Source: Ulva prolifera
Lineage: Eukaryota; Chlorophyta; Ulvophyceae; Ulvales; Ulvaceae
Assembly: GCA_023078555.1 (NCBI GenBank)
Contig: CM041202.1
Span: 806,001 to 870,000 of the forward strand
Direction of reading: 5' to 3'
Length of the DNA: 64,000 nucleotides
Shown here: piece after piece, positions 49,005 to 59,289 of the stretch
Numbering within the stretch: position 1 is the stretch's first letter
Layout: every line of letters starts with the position of its first letter
Position numbers and translations under genes: made by a program
Notes under the pieces: generated by a model
Seen by the model: only the letters and a program-made list of their open reading frames with translations
What the model was told of the DNA's origin: nothing
Databases searched by the model: none

Positions 49005-49976
49005 ATGCAGCCAGCTATTGTATGTGACACGTGCGGGATGGCTATAGTGGGGGCGCCATGTAGAGGCGCGGCAGCAGCACACAGAAGGCATTGCAGGGGT
49101 TTCATCACGAAGCGGACCACAGCAGACCGGTCATACAATGAACGGGTACTTACAAAATTGACAAACAATCAGGCCGCTGCAAGCATTACCAACAGACTGG
49201 CTACCAGATCTGCAGAGTCTATGATACTCCCCAACAGTCCTCAAGCAGAAACAGCCCATGATCCAGCAGAATACAATCACACCACCAAGCCCCACCTCGC
49301 CCCAGCCCAGCCAGGCACCAACAAGGGTCTCTACGGACAGGATCTCGGTGAACCAGAATGTGAAACGGAGTGCAAGCCTGAGTGCAATACGGAGACACCA
49401 GACACAGGTTGGCCAACCTTTACTCTTCCAGACGCTACGAGTGAGGACAACTCCGAACCCGACAGTGATGGAGAGCAACCATCAGATGCATCTGTACCTG
49501 CATACGTCGAGAATATGTTGATAGCGAATGATATCATTGCATGGATGCTCAAAGACCTTACAGCAGTACAGCAAAGGAATTACTTCATGGGGGTGCGCCT
49601 GTTGGAAGTGCTGAGAAGGCAGACATCCCGACCTGAGCACGAGAGACGGCCCACGATCCATACAGTTGAAGCACTGAATAAATACCTGGATGACAAAGCA
49701 GACAAGTACCGATGCAAGATGACAGCCAGGGAAGTACCTATTGTATCAGATCACGCATTACTCAGGCAATTGGCCCCGGTCCCATTGTTCATCAGGCCAA
49801 TCGCTGAAGTGTTGAGCTGCTCGCTTCAGAATCCTGTCATCGAGAACTGCAACATACGCATGGATCCAGTCAGTACCTCTGAGGGCTCCCTCGACGCTGA
49901 CATGGCAGGCAGGGTCGTGAGTTTCATGCACGGCTCGGCTGTACGCCAAGCGAAGCAGGTTCCGCTCCCCTCGTAG
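49005..49976 (+). CDS. Transposase N-terminal segment with Cys/His finger
   Basis: An uninterrupted 323-codon frame from ATG 49005. Residues 7-30 hold a zinc-finger-like CDTCGMAIVGAPCRG...HRRHC. An acidic, Pro/Thr-rich disordered part follows (PDATSEDNSEPDSDGE), then a folded helical part (NDIIAWMLKDLTAVQQRNYF). The finger plus acidic linker at the N-terminus is common in alga and fungal Plavaka/KDZ transposases. The frame closes at 49976, but splicing upstream of this stop (for example at AGCAG-GTTCCG near 49957) is possible. Confidence 0.5.
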   Translation: MQPAIVCDTCGMAIVGAPCRGAAAAHRRHCRGFITKRTTADRSYNERVLTKLTNNQAAASITNRLATRSAESMILPNSPQAETAHDPAEYNHTTKPHLAPAQPGTNKGLYGQDLGEPECETECKPECNTETPDTGWPTFTLPDATSEDNSEPDSDGEQPSDASVPAYVENMLIANDIIAWMLKDLTAVQQRNYFMGVRLLEVLRRQTSRPEHERRPTIHTVEALNKYLDDKADKYRCKMTAREVPIVSDHALLRQLAPVPLFIRPIAEVLSCSLQNPVIENCNIRMDPVSTSEGSLDADMAGRVVSFMHGSAVRQAKQVPLPS

Positions 49977-50589
49977 AAGGCAGGGCGACTTTGTATGAGT
50001 TACAGTCATGCACCACAAACAGCTGATGGTGGGGCGACGTGCAGGCTCGGATTCATGCCCGGATGCAGGGCGGACTAGGGTTAGCAGAGTCCACAAGGCC
50101 CATTTTCGCAGTGGCAATATTCTTTGACAAGACCCTGATCAGCCCAATTGCCAAAAGGTGACCTCTCTTAAAAGGACAGTGGTTTGACAAGCCTGTGCTG
50201 CATGATCGACCACACCCTATCCGGCAGAGTCAACAGTAGCCTGGGACTGCAGCATATAGAGACAGATCTAGATAAGCCAATGCGTGCTGCTGCAGTGAGC
50301 TGTACCCTATATTTGTGGCACCGATGAATGTAGATGCCAGTCTGCGTCAGAATGCGATACAACTACTGTGCATGGTCCCAAATGTGAAGGAATGGGTACT
50401 TGCACAGAGGCCAAAAGGCCAAGAGCATGTACGCGTGGCAGACATCGACGCCGCTATAAGTGCCACCACCGCAGCGATGTGGAAGGAGATGCTCAGAGAT
50501 ATAGGGACGGCTACGCAGCCAGAATGCGGAGTGCGCTACCCCCGCCAATGTTGGGGGATGACGAATGGTCCAGATCCAAGAAGGGGAAT

Positions 50590-51294
50590 GGTATCCGGAC
50601 GGCATATGCACTCAGCATGTTACAACCATGCGTGCCTGATCTGGTGCAGGTATGGGTGAAATTTCACAAGGATAGAGAAGAATTGTTACGCCACAGCAGT
50701 GTCGAGCCGGCGTTTGATTCAAGAGGTCCCTACCTGACAGCCCATTGCGACGTAATGGTGGGTACATTGATTATGGACACCGTAGAGGCTGCAGCTACAA
50801 TGGGGCTGATGCAGCGATTCGCGTTTAGGCTTGACAGCGTCAATGGAGGCACAGATGCCGCCTGTTTGCTATGCCACACCTCTACATGCAAATTTGACCT
50901 CGCAGCACATGAGCTTTCCCCAGAAGACCGCAAACACCGAAGTCCCAGAGAAGCAGAAGCAATACGAGAGTCAGGGTCAAAGGCAGAGATGAAAAGACAA
51001 GGCAAGTCCCGGCACAGGAAGCCTACAAATCTGTAATTGTGGCATAGCAAAGGGTTCCACAAAACGAGTAACGAAGGATACGGCGACAGATCAAACTGGA
51101 CCTTATGAAGCGTGCCACGTCTGAGTCTTGACCACTCGTGTTGTGCAGGCATAAAAGCCTCTAGCCCAGCACTACAGAGCATATTCTGGGACTCGCAGTT
51201 TGAGTGGGGCGCCCTCCCAGAGTTGTGGGGGGTGGACCACCTGCATCACTGGACACTAGGCGTGATGAAGCGATTCGGGCTGGATCAACTGAAA
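50590..51294 (+). CDS. Transposase central segments
   Basis: Frame 50590-51034 reads YALSMLQPCVPDLVQVWVKF, GPYLTAHCDVMVGTLIMDTV, then CLLCHTSTCKFDLAAHELSP. After an intron-like gap, 51148-51294 reads GIKASSPALQSIFWDSQFEW, then WGVDHLHHWTLGVMKRFGLD. D-x-LHH/Q-x3-LGV-x-K is a conserved line of Plavaka/TNP2-type transposases just before the catalytic core ends. Upstream, 50324-50560 (MNVDASLRQNAIQLLCMV) may be another exon or part of the same one in a different frame. Exact joins cannot be fixed by eye. Confidence 0.45.
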
Positions 51295-51417
51295 GTATGT
51301 TGCATGCTATGTTGTATCATGCTCCCGCGACCCCCACCATGCCACACCGCTACAATTGTCCCACTCAGTCAAATCCGTAAGCTGGTGTAAAATGACTATT
51401 TCTCACAAGTGCAGAGC

Positions 51418-52042
51418 ATAATATCCCTACTGGCCGGGCTTGGAAAGGAGTTGGGGAGAAAAATCACAAAAGCAGAGCTCACCGATCGCCTTAATTATTT
51501 GTTTGACGAAGTAGCCGTCTTTGTGGTCCCACCCTTTGCTTCCCTTCCCCTGGCCTTCAAGGGGGGCTTAGTGGGACCAAGCGACACAGTGGGAGGCGGC
51601 AAGCTCCAAGGTGCCGAAATGAATCGTGTTCAGGCTGTGTTAACGTACGTTGTTGACGGACTGCCGGGCGCGGCACACACGGCGGCTCCACTGGCACTGG
51701 CACGGTAAGAACTCTCCGGCTCCATCCCCATAGTGGCCCATGAGCTCTGCAATGCCACCCTACATATTTTATGGGCATGATGGAGGAAGTCCAGGTCGGA
51801 TAGAATGCAGACTCACAGCCTTGGGGGCTTTGCTCTTGAGAGACAACCTTTCGTACGTGGGCTGGACTGAACAGGAAGCAGATGGCCTTCAAGATCACAT
51901 CGGACATGTGTTCCTCCCTATCATGCGCAAGTTTTTGGAACAACTTCATGACAGCAGTGAAGCGTTGACACAAGCAAGGGTACTGAAGACGCATCTGGTC
52001 GTGTCACACGCAACAGAAAAAATGATGACACATGGCGGATTA
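51418..52042 (+). CDS. Transposase C-terminal core segments
   Basis: Two segments. The first, about 51418-51704, reads IISLLAGLGKELGRKITKAE and FVVPPFASLPLAFKGGLVGP. The second, 51740-52042, reads IECRLTALGALLLRDNLSYV and VLKTHLVVSHATEKMMTHGG. The K-x-H-x3-H line resembles the K-F-H-x-L-x-H helix that precedes the last catalytic residues in this superfamily. The segment ends at a GTGCGA donor (52048). Confidence 0.4.
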
Positions 52043-52201
52043 CAGGTGCGAACACAAAATCATGTGCCTGCCCTGCAATCCACAACGATCAGTACTCTGG
52101 CATGCTATACTGCGGCAGCGGAACCGCAACAGCCCTGGCAAGGCCGAGGGGATTTCAGACACAACACCCCCCAGCGTCAGTCGGGATGAGCTATGGCGGA
52201 G

Positions 52202-52708
52202 GTAACATTCATGACGCTCGTGACCAGTTCACATGTGCAGGAGCACAACACGAACATATACGAAACTGTACACAAAGACCAGAAGAAAATAGTGAGGATG
52301 ACAAACATGGCACCGCAAACCTGGCGCGAAATGCATGCCATACATGCCAGTAGATGGCAATCGCTTGTACACGAGGCCTACATGAACCCGGGATTGGGTG
52401 CTTTATTGTTTGGGAGAATCACAGCCACCTCCATTGTGACCGAGCTGCACAACAGAGAGGACCCGGCACAGGGAACACGGCAAAGGATCATAGACAAAGA
52501 TCCCCCAAGGTCAATGCAGAAGAGAGAATCGGCGCTGATAGTCCGACACATTCAACTGGACCACGTCGCAGCGGTCCACCGAACCGGGAACGGCAGCACG
52601 TTCCGTACCAGATTATTTTACCTTGTAGTTCCCCCCACCCCGCCTCCCCTACCCCGGCCGGTTTTTAGCCAAGACTGTGTGAAAGACGTTGACCACAGGG
52701 ATGGTTGA
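52202..52708 (+). CDS. Transposase segment with NT-E-HK-K-TN signature
   Basis: After an acceptor at 52200 (GCGGAG) the frame reads VTFMTLVTSSHVQEHNTNIY, ETVHKDQKKIVRMTNMAPQT, then WREMHAIHASRWQSLVHEAY. The block N-T-x-x-x-E-x-x-H-K-x-x-K followed by T-N is typical of Plavaka/KDZ transposases. The end of the frame (52620 onward) is Pro-rich and may be intronic. Confidence 0.45.
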   Translation, partial: VTFMTLVTSSHVQEHNTNIYETVHKDQKKIVRMTNMAPQTWREMHAIHASRWQSLVHEAYMNPGLGALLFGRITATSIVTELHNREDPAQGTRQRIIDKDPPRSMQKRESALIVRHIQLDHVAAVHRTGNGSTFRTRLFYLVVPPTPPPLPRPVFSQDCVKDVDHRDG

Positions 52709-52735
52709 CTGTGAGACGCGCACTTACACATGCAG

Positions 52736-54150
52736 GTACTCCTGGCAATGGCAGAGGCACAGAGAGGGACACCAAGACAATTGCGTGGGAGCCCGTGCGC
52801 CGCTATAACGGAGGCGGCCGGGCTCGAAGGGGCTGGACGGCAACAAGCGCGGTGTCACAGCATTCGGATGGAAGCGATCAGGCGCCTTCAGGAGGGCGAG
52901 GTGAGTGCCCCGGTGCGGGCTGGACTAGAGACTGCGATCACAAACGGGGTTGTCGTCGATACGGCACAACAGGTACTGGAGTTGCCCGAGCTACTGTCAC
53001 TGCCGTACTGCTTGGAAAAGTATCTGGGGCAGCAGGTCGAAGAGAATCTTCGGACAACGGGAGGCTTGAAGCAGACACTTCTGAGGCTGTGTTTGGTGAC
53101 CAGCCCGAACATCAATGTGACGTACTACAACCACGGTGACGCAGGCAGTGCCCACCTACGGCAGGTGCGTTCCGAGAGGTACCAGGAGCCCCTCATGGGG
53201 TGCAGAGTTATGCAGGAGCCATCAGCACATGCGACGGGGCCACTGCCACAGGCCCAAAAGGCGGCCGAAAATGGATCTCGGAGATTCGGAGCTTGCAGGT
53301 GTCTTTCATGAACAGACCAAGCCACTTGAACTTTTTCTTGACGGACAGCGAAGTGCAAGAGACGACAGACAAGGAACTCGAGGCCAGACAGAACAGCATC
53401 AACTATCGCAAACAATTCAACGCCGTCATAAAGGGGGAGTCTTCCCTTCCACCCACTAAATGGGTGTTTCTATTATGTACAGGACTTACGATGCTGGTAT
53501 GCAGACCGGACGCAGCAGGGTCTGGGTTCACCGAGTTGCGGGTGGGAGACTCGGACACGAATCCGAAGGAGTGCACGGCTCAAGTCAACCTCCTGAGATG
53601 GTTACACCGCCTGCGCCCACAAAGACGACGAAATGTATCTTCTGTAAGTAGTCTGCTGCAGAGGGCAGACCCAAATGCCGAATTCTACGGATGCGACCGC
53701 ATGGTGTGGTCGCGGATTGGGGAAGCAGAATACCCAGCAGACATTAGACACCTGAATCAGAAAATTGCGGAAGCTGGACAAGAATCGAAGCTACGGAAAA
53801 CGGTACGTCCAGGTAGCAAACGGAAGGATACAGACATCGCCGCAGAAGCGGCTGCAGTCACAAAATGTCGAGGCGCACTTGATGGTTTCGGGAAAGATAG
53901 ACTAAGAAGTGATGATGCATACAAAGGTATTGCGTTTTGCGCGATCGCTGCACCGTGTCAGACTGCCACACCAGTCAGAGTCCTTCCAGTGCTTGGGACA
54001 GAGCGAGTGGACCAGTGGCGACCGGTGAGCGATAAAACTGTCGCAGGGAGGCGGTTTCGCGAGTTTGAGAGATCGCAGGGATACAAACTGAGTAGCTACT
54101 ACCAGTTTCGGGTGGATTTGACTGCCCAGCCGCGCGGATACGAGGTGTAA
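52736..54150 (+). CDS. Unrecognised two-exon reading frame, likely the transposon's C-terminal or second gene
   Basis: Exons 52736-53164 and 53299-54150 (stop TAA) join in phase 0 across a GTGCGT...TTGCAG intron, giving about 426 residues. The first part is helical (LELPELLSLPYCLEKYLGQQ; LKQTLLRLCLVTSPNINVTY). The second has WVFLLCTGLTMLVC and a Lys/Arg-rich stretch (KLRKTVRPGSKRKDTD), ending KLSSYYQFRVDLTAQPRGYEV. No family is recognised. Position suggests it belongs to the transposon, either as the transposase tail or as an accessory protein. It could also be an independent host gene. Confidence 0.4.
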
Positions 54151-57100
54151 TATTTGACGCAAGTGAGACCCGGTTACACCTGGTCGTGCACAATCGGCAC
54201 ATCGCTGGTGACAGGCAAGACCAACAGTCTGAGTCGTCAACGCATATCGCAGAACACACCATGTATCTGTGTATCGTATCGGAAGTAATGCTTCACGGGG
54301 TGGCGGTGAGACCGCCGACGCTGTCGGTGCACATGATCACGACGTGATCGTCTTTGCTATGCAGCCCACGAGGACGAGGCGTCGACCACAAACTGCTGTC
54401 ACAAAACATGCACCAGATGGTAGACTGTGCAGGCTTAACCTGTGCGCGCCCAGATGGGAGGACATTATCGAATGATAAACAGACCCGTACAGCTTTGTGC
54501 GCGGGCCTGGCCACAGGCGTGTAGTGTTTGATTTCTCCCGTGATCTCTTTTGTTATTATTCCATATTCGTCAGACTGCATTCCTGGTTCATCGCCGATCA
54601 CCCTCTGCGCCACACTCACATTCAAGCGCCAGAGCCGAAACAGACCACTCTCAGACCCGCGGTAACCGACCATGGTTACCTGAAGGCTGTTCGGCCATCA
54701 TGCCTTCATCATCATTCATCATTGATCAATCCATGTGCCTAGAATGGTGGTCTTCAAGTCGAAAGCCAGTCTGAATAAGAGCGAACCGGCCGGGTCCATC
54801 ACCGATGCTCGTGGTGCATAAAATCAGCAGATTGCACGTATGTAAAAGTTGCTAATGCAGACCTCGGGATCGTCGTGATAGCTTCCACCAGCACCTTTAC
54901 CAGCGGTCAGCGCGAGCGTCCCCGCGCAGAGCAGTCCTGCATGCTTTCGGCAACGGACTCTTCATCAAATGACGCAATCTGGCCAGGTACAGGCCTTGAC
55001 CATGAAATTGCAAGGCTATCCAACCGCACGAGCCGAATTTCGGTATGCTTCCAATGATGTCACATTCTCCAGGTCAGCGTTTCGACCCAAACATGGTGAA
55101 CTTACCGCTCATATTGCCGCTCATACGGAGGCGCTCATACGCATGAGCGACGACCTGTGTAGACGAATGTCTTGGTCCGGATTCTCTTGACGGCCCTTGT
55201 AACCACAGGTGGCGCACAGATGGACATCATGCAACAGGAACAGCATACAGCCCAGCCAGTTGCGTACCTCTACAGCATGCGGCCATTAGGACACAGCCAC
55301 GACTGCTATACCGGCTGCATTGGGCCATGTCGATTCACGAGTTCAGGCTACACACCAGGCATCGCACAGCTTCTGTTTGAACACGTACGTATCGACGTCG
55401 ATGCTGTTGATGCAGTGTGAGAACGCTCAACACAGGCAGTTCCTTGTGGCCGGGCCCCACTTTGTCCACACCCTGGCAAAGTGCAGTTGAGAATGCAGTA
55501 TTTCCTGCCAGGCAAGCAGTGACCAATGGCCGCAGCCGTTTCCACAGCTACACACACAACTATGAAGGAGCCACAGTCCAACCGCGACGATGCACCCCCG
55601 CAACAGTGGAGCTCGAGACGAGCTGTCTGTAAGGTATCTGCAGCCCTCCGAAGATGCCACAGTGACTGGGCTGTTTGCTCAGGCCACCCCATACGACCGC
55701 GTCTCCAGGAACGTGGCCAATGCTCTTGCAGTAGGACAAGGTACCCAAGTGGAAGCACGTTTTACCGAGTGTGTCTTGTAGCACTTGTTTCCAGCCACTC
55801 ATGTGAATAGCCACAGTCCAACCGCGACGCCACTCATATGAATAGATCACCGAAGGGAAGCATGTCCAACGCTGTACCGAAAGTGTGTGCCTTGTGTCCC
55901 AAGACAGCACTTGTTGCTTTCGGGTGGCCATGCATCTGGATACCTAGCAGATGCACTTCTGCCCACGATCCGCAGCGGCAAGCTGCACCCAGATGTTCAG
56001 ACAGAGAAGATCAAGTTTGAGGGCTCGAGGAGCTTGGTTTGAGACCGGGCTGCTGCACCACAGCATGGCCAGCACTGTGCTGCTGTGTGCTATGGACGAT
56101 GAAAAAATGTGTGTCAATTTATGTTCGACTTGCCTTGCCTTCACTTCTTTCAACGCCCGGACAGTGTGCTAGGAATGGGAGGTGCTCAGGCTTCTATTGG
56201 CACAATCAGGCAGAGAATAGGACATTTGGAGGAGAACTGCTGGAATAAATCTCAGGGACTGTTGAGGTTAACATTTCGATGAGCAGCTACATAAAAGTGG
56301 TGATTTCATTCCAAACTGGTCTCCTCCAGTAGACCGGGGTTGCATGTAGGTCAGCAAGGGGATGGGCGCGGAGGGGGGGCTCGTGCCTGGGCAGTGGGCT
56401 TGATCATGAGTCATGCGATTGATGCTTCGTATTCGACTCCCTGACTTCGCTGTTTCGAGCTATGGCTCCAGTTAGTGTCACAAACGCCGGACCAAAGCTC
56501 GTCAGCGGCGATCGCGATGCACAATTCACCTGCCTTTCAAACTATATCTTTTCAACACTATCTCGATGGCAGTAGTAGCTCACTGCGGCAAACGTCTCTC
56601 CCGTCCATGTTGGTATATCAGCGCTTGCATTACCTTGTACGCATCGTTCTGTGTCGCATGCCGCATGCATATCAAAGCACATCAACACACTCACGACGCG
56701 GTTCAATGCCTCCTACCCTTTGTGTGCTTTCTCGTCATTACATTCGCTGGAACGTGCGCTGATGTACCTTGCTACCAAATAATACTTCCATATACCACAT
56801 TCGACGTGGAAGTCGTTCACTGTCATGCTCATGCTCTCTCAGTATTACGGTCAGATCCACTAACGCTCCTCAGGGCATGTACTTGCATGCTGAAGCGTAA
56901 TTTGGATCGACGTATTCACATCGCGGTGTCACATCTCGGTGTCCCGTGCACACTGGTGCGGCTTGTAACCTTAAGGTCGTGGTTAGGTCGGGTCGTGCAC
57001 TGCAGCTGTCGTCTGCGACTTCCGATCGGTATCTGAACGCAGTTGGATAGATTGTTGCATGATATAACTTCTGAACGAAAATTTCAACGCGATGGCGGCC

Positions 57101-58911
57101 TGGGAGCGATGTGGTACAGGAGGCCCGAGGCCAGTCTTCAGTAGGGCCTTTGCCGACTGCGCATTCTTGCGATAACCCCAATCTGCAGTGTATACATACC
57201 ACATGAATATCATAGAGCTGTCTGCGTCGCCTTCGTGATCGCGACCCGTACCACTGCTGCACGCTTGATGTTTCAGGCAGAGCACGGCAGCTGCTGCCGC
57301 ATTAGTGGTGACACAGGAAGCCTGGCTTCAGACCGCGACCTGCACTGGATAACCCAGATTTTGATTTATGATCTCATACGATACGTATGGCTGTGTCATC
57401 TCGACGACGGGCCAGGTGCATGAGTGTTTGCCCCTTCCGAGCTGTAGCTCCACGGCGCCTTGCGCAACGGGATTCTACCCACGCAAGGAACTGCCCTGAT
57501 AACGCTACCTAGCAGTTCGCGACGGTGGCGGACTGTGTGTGCTGTGTTCCTGTTCCTGTGGTGCGCGAGTTTCTTGCGGTGCTACCTGCCTCCGACTGTT
57601 CCATAGCAACACAGCCAGTCGACATCCGCCCACTGCAGCCACAGCACCCACGGCGGACAAAGCAGTGTTGTATCGTCGAGCCCAATATCCATCGTGGTTT
57701 CTATGTTCTGGCTGTATCTTACAGAAGACACATCATGTGAGCTGTCCAGCTTTGTCACAAAGCAGGACTCCTTGTGCAGTGCCCGCATGCAGCACCTCCA
57801 CTAGGATCGTGGTGGCTGCAGCCACTGCCCAGGCGAGATGTTCAGTTGCAGTGCAACGCCGGTGCAGAGTATGAAAGAAATTTCACTTCCATGCTTCCTC
57901 CTGTTCTTGGAGTGGGGGTCGCTGCCCTCAAGACACCCCGCCCTCGAGCTACCCCTTCCATGCCACCTCGGCAAGGTAACCAGATGCTACCTTGTATTTC
58001 CTCATTCTGGGTGGCTGGAGGCATGCACAATGAGAGGCCAACCTCCAGTGGCTGTGTTGATCATTACTAGGAAGCAAAGAAGCGCCGGTGATGCGATTCA
58101 CTCTGCACTATGGAGACTCGCGTTAGGTGGGGCTCCCAGCTATAGTCGCGTGAGTGATACTCTAGAGCTCTGTCCAGTATTTAGCTAGGGCACAGCAGTA
58201 CTGTCGTCGGATTTGATCAGTGGTAAATAACACCTTATTGTCGTCTATATCATACTCGTATTACAAAATGTCTGCAGCCGGCATGCGACAGTGCACAGTA
58301 TTCATTCAGTGGCATGTGCGCCGGCAAGGTTGTGTACACACGCAGCCGTCTCCATGGAGGTTACACCCGCTTCACATATCTCCCAAGAAACAGGAATCAC
58401 ATCCACTGCCTCAGTCCCAAGCCGGCAAAGGCCACGGTCCTATGCAGAAACAATATCATTTCGTGGCTATGGTGCAAACTTGCACATCAGATGACCCTGC
58501 GCCCCCCCCCCCCCCCCCACCCCCGCCTTCTGTATGACTCACATGATATGATGGAGATGGGAGACTACAGGTGTCCTCACCATCCACCAAAACACCCGCA
58601 CGAGCATGCAGCGCCGCATGATCTTAGGTCTGCCGCCGTTGGCGCACCGCAGCAGGCTGCCCTGCCACACACAACTCCTTCGCAAGATCAGGGCGCCAGG
58701 GCCATTGTCCGCCCGCCACAGTTTCTGTGTCAGCGCAACTCTGTAGTTGTACAGTCACAATCTACATGCATGTGCATGTGTTCACAACCCAAGTGACGCC
58801 AGTGGCGCTTTTAAAGCTGCCCCCCCATGGGCGGGAAACAAAGGGGATGCACTGAACAAGGGTGGCTACCGGGGGAGTGAGGTGGCCACCGGTGCACTAA
58901 GATCCCATGCG
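54151..58911. other. Long gene-poor stretch
   Basis: About 4.8 kb with only short, family-less open frames. It contains a 19-base direct repeat (GCCACAGTCCAACCGCGAC at about 55571 and 55811), each copy near a CCACTCAT(G/A)TGAATAG word, and a C17 run at 58502-58518. The kinase 3' UTR lies at its right end (minus strand). No gene can be supported. Confidence 0.35.
58502..58518 (+). repeat. Poly-C run (17)
   Basis: C17 followed by ACCCCCGCC. Unlike the other long runs it is on the plus strand and outside any exon/intron structure I can define. Confidence 0.9.
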
Positions 58912-59252
58912 TCACTCGTCAGGGTGCTCCGCCATGGTCTCGAGCTTCTGCGAGAGGCGGGAGAGCATGATCTCCTGGCCTCGGTAAGGGTTGTCGCTCG
59001 CAGTCGTCTCGCACGCCTTTGCCACAACGGCGCGGATCGTGTCCTGCTGGCTCGTGAGGCCGCGCTCCTGCAGCACGCATCGCACATGTCTCATGCATCA
59101 TGACGCTGCCGGCCATACCGGCCCCGTACAGCAACACATCAGGATTGAATCGCAGGCTTCCCTCGACTCCCTGTATTTTGTACGCAACTCATACTGTCCG
59201 TTGGTGAGTTCGACAGGGTGCGCAAAGATCCCGGACACTCGTGCATGGACCA

Positions 59253-59289
<37 letters not shown>

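Larger units (their letters stand above)
49005..54150 (+). mobile_element. DNA transposon, Plavaka/KDZ/CACTA-like, probably degenerate
   Basis: A chain of plus-strand open segments with transposase-like signatures: an N-terminal Cys/His finger, a Cys-rich block CLLCHTSTC, the line WGVDHLHHWTLGVMKRFGLD (51220-51290), and EHNTNIYETVHKDQKKIVRM-TN (about 52240-52300). The last fits the N-T-x3-E-x2-H-K-x2-K-x5-T-N pattern of Plavaka/KDZ-type elements. Segments are separated by stretches with GTGCG donors and GCAG acceptors, so it may be a spliced gene. Terminal inverted repeats and target-site duplications were not found, so the borders given are those of coding sequence only. Family placement is tentative. 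Confidence 0.55.
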
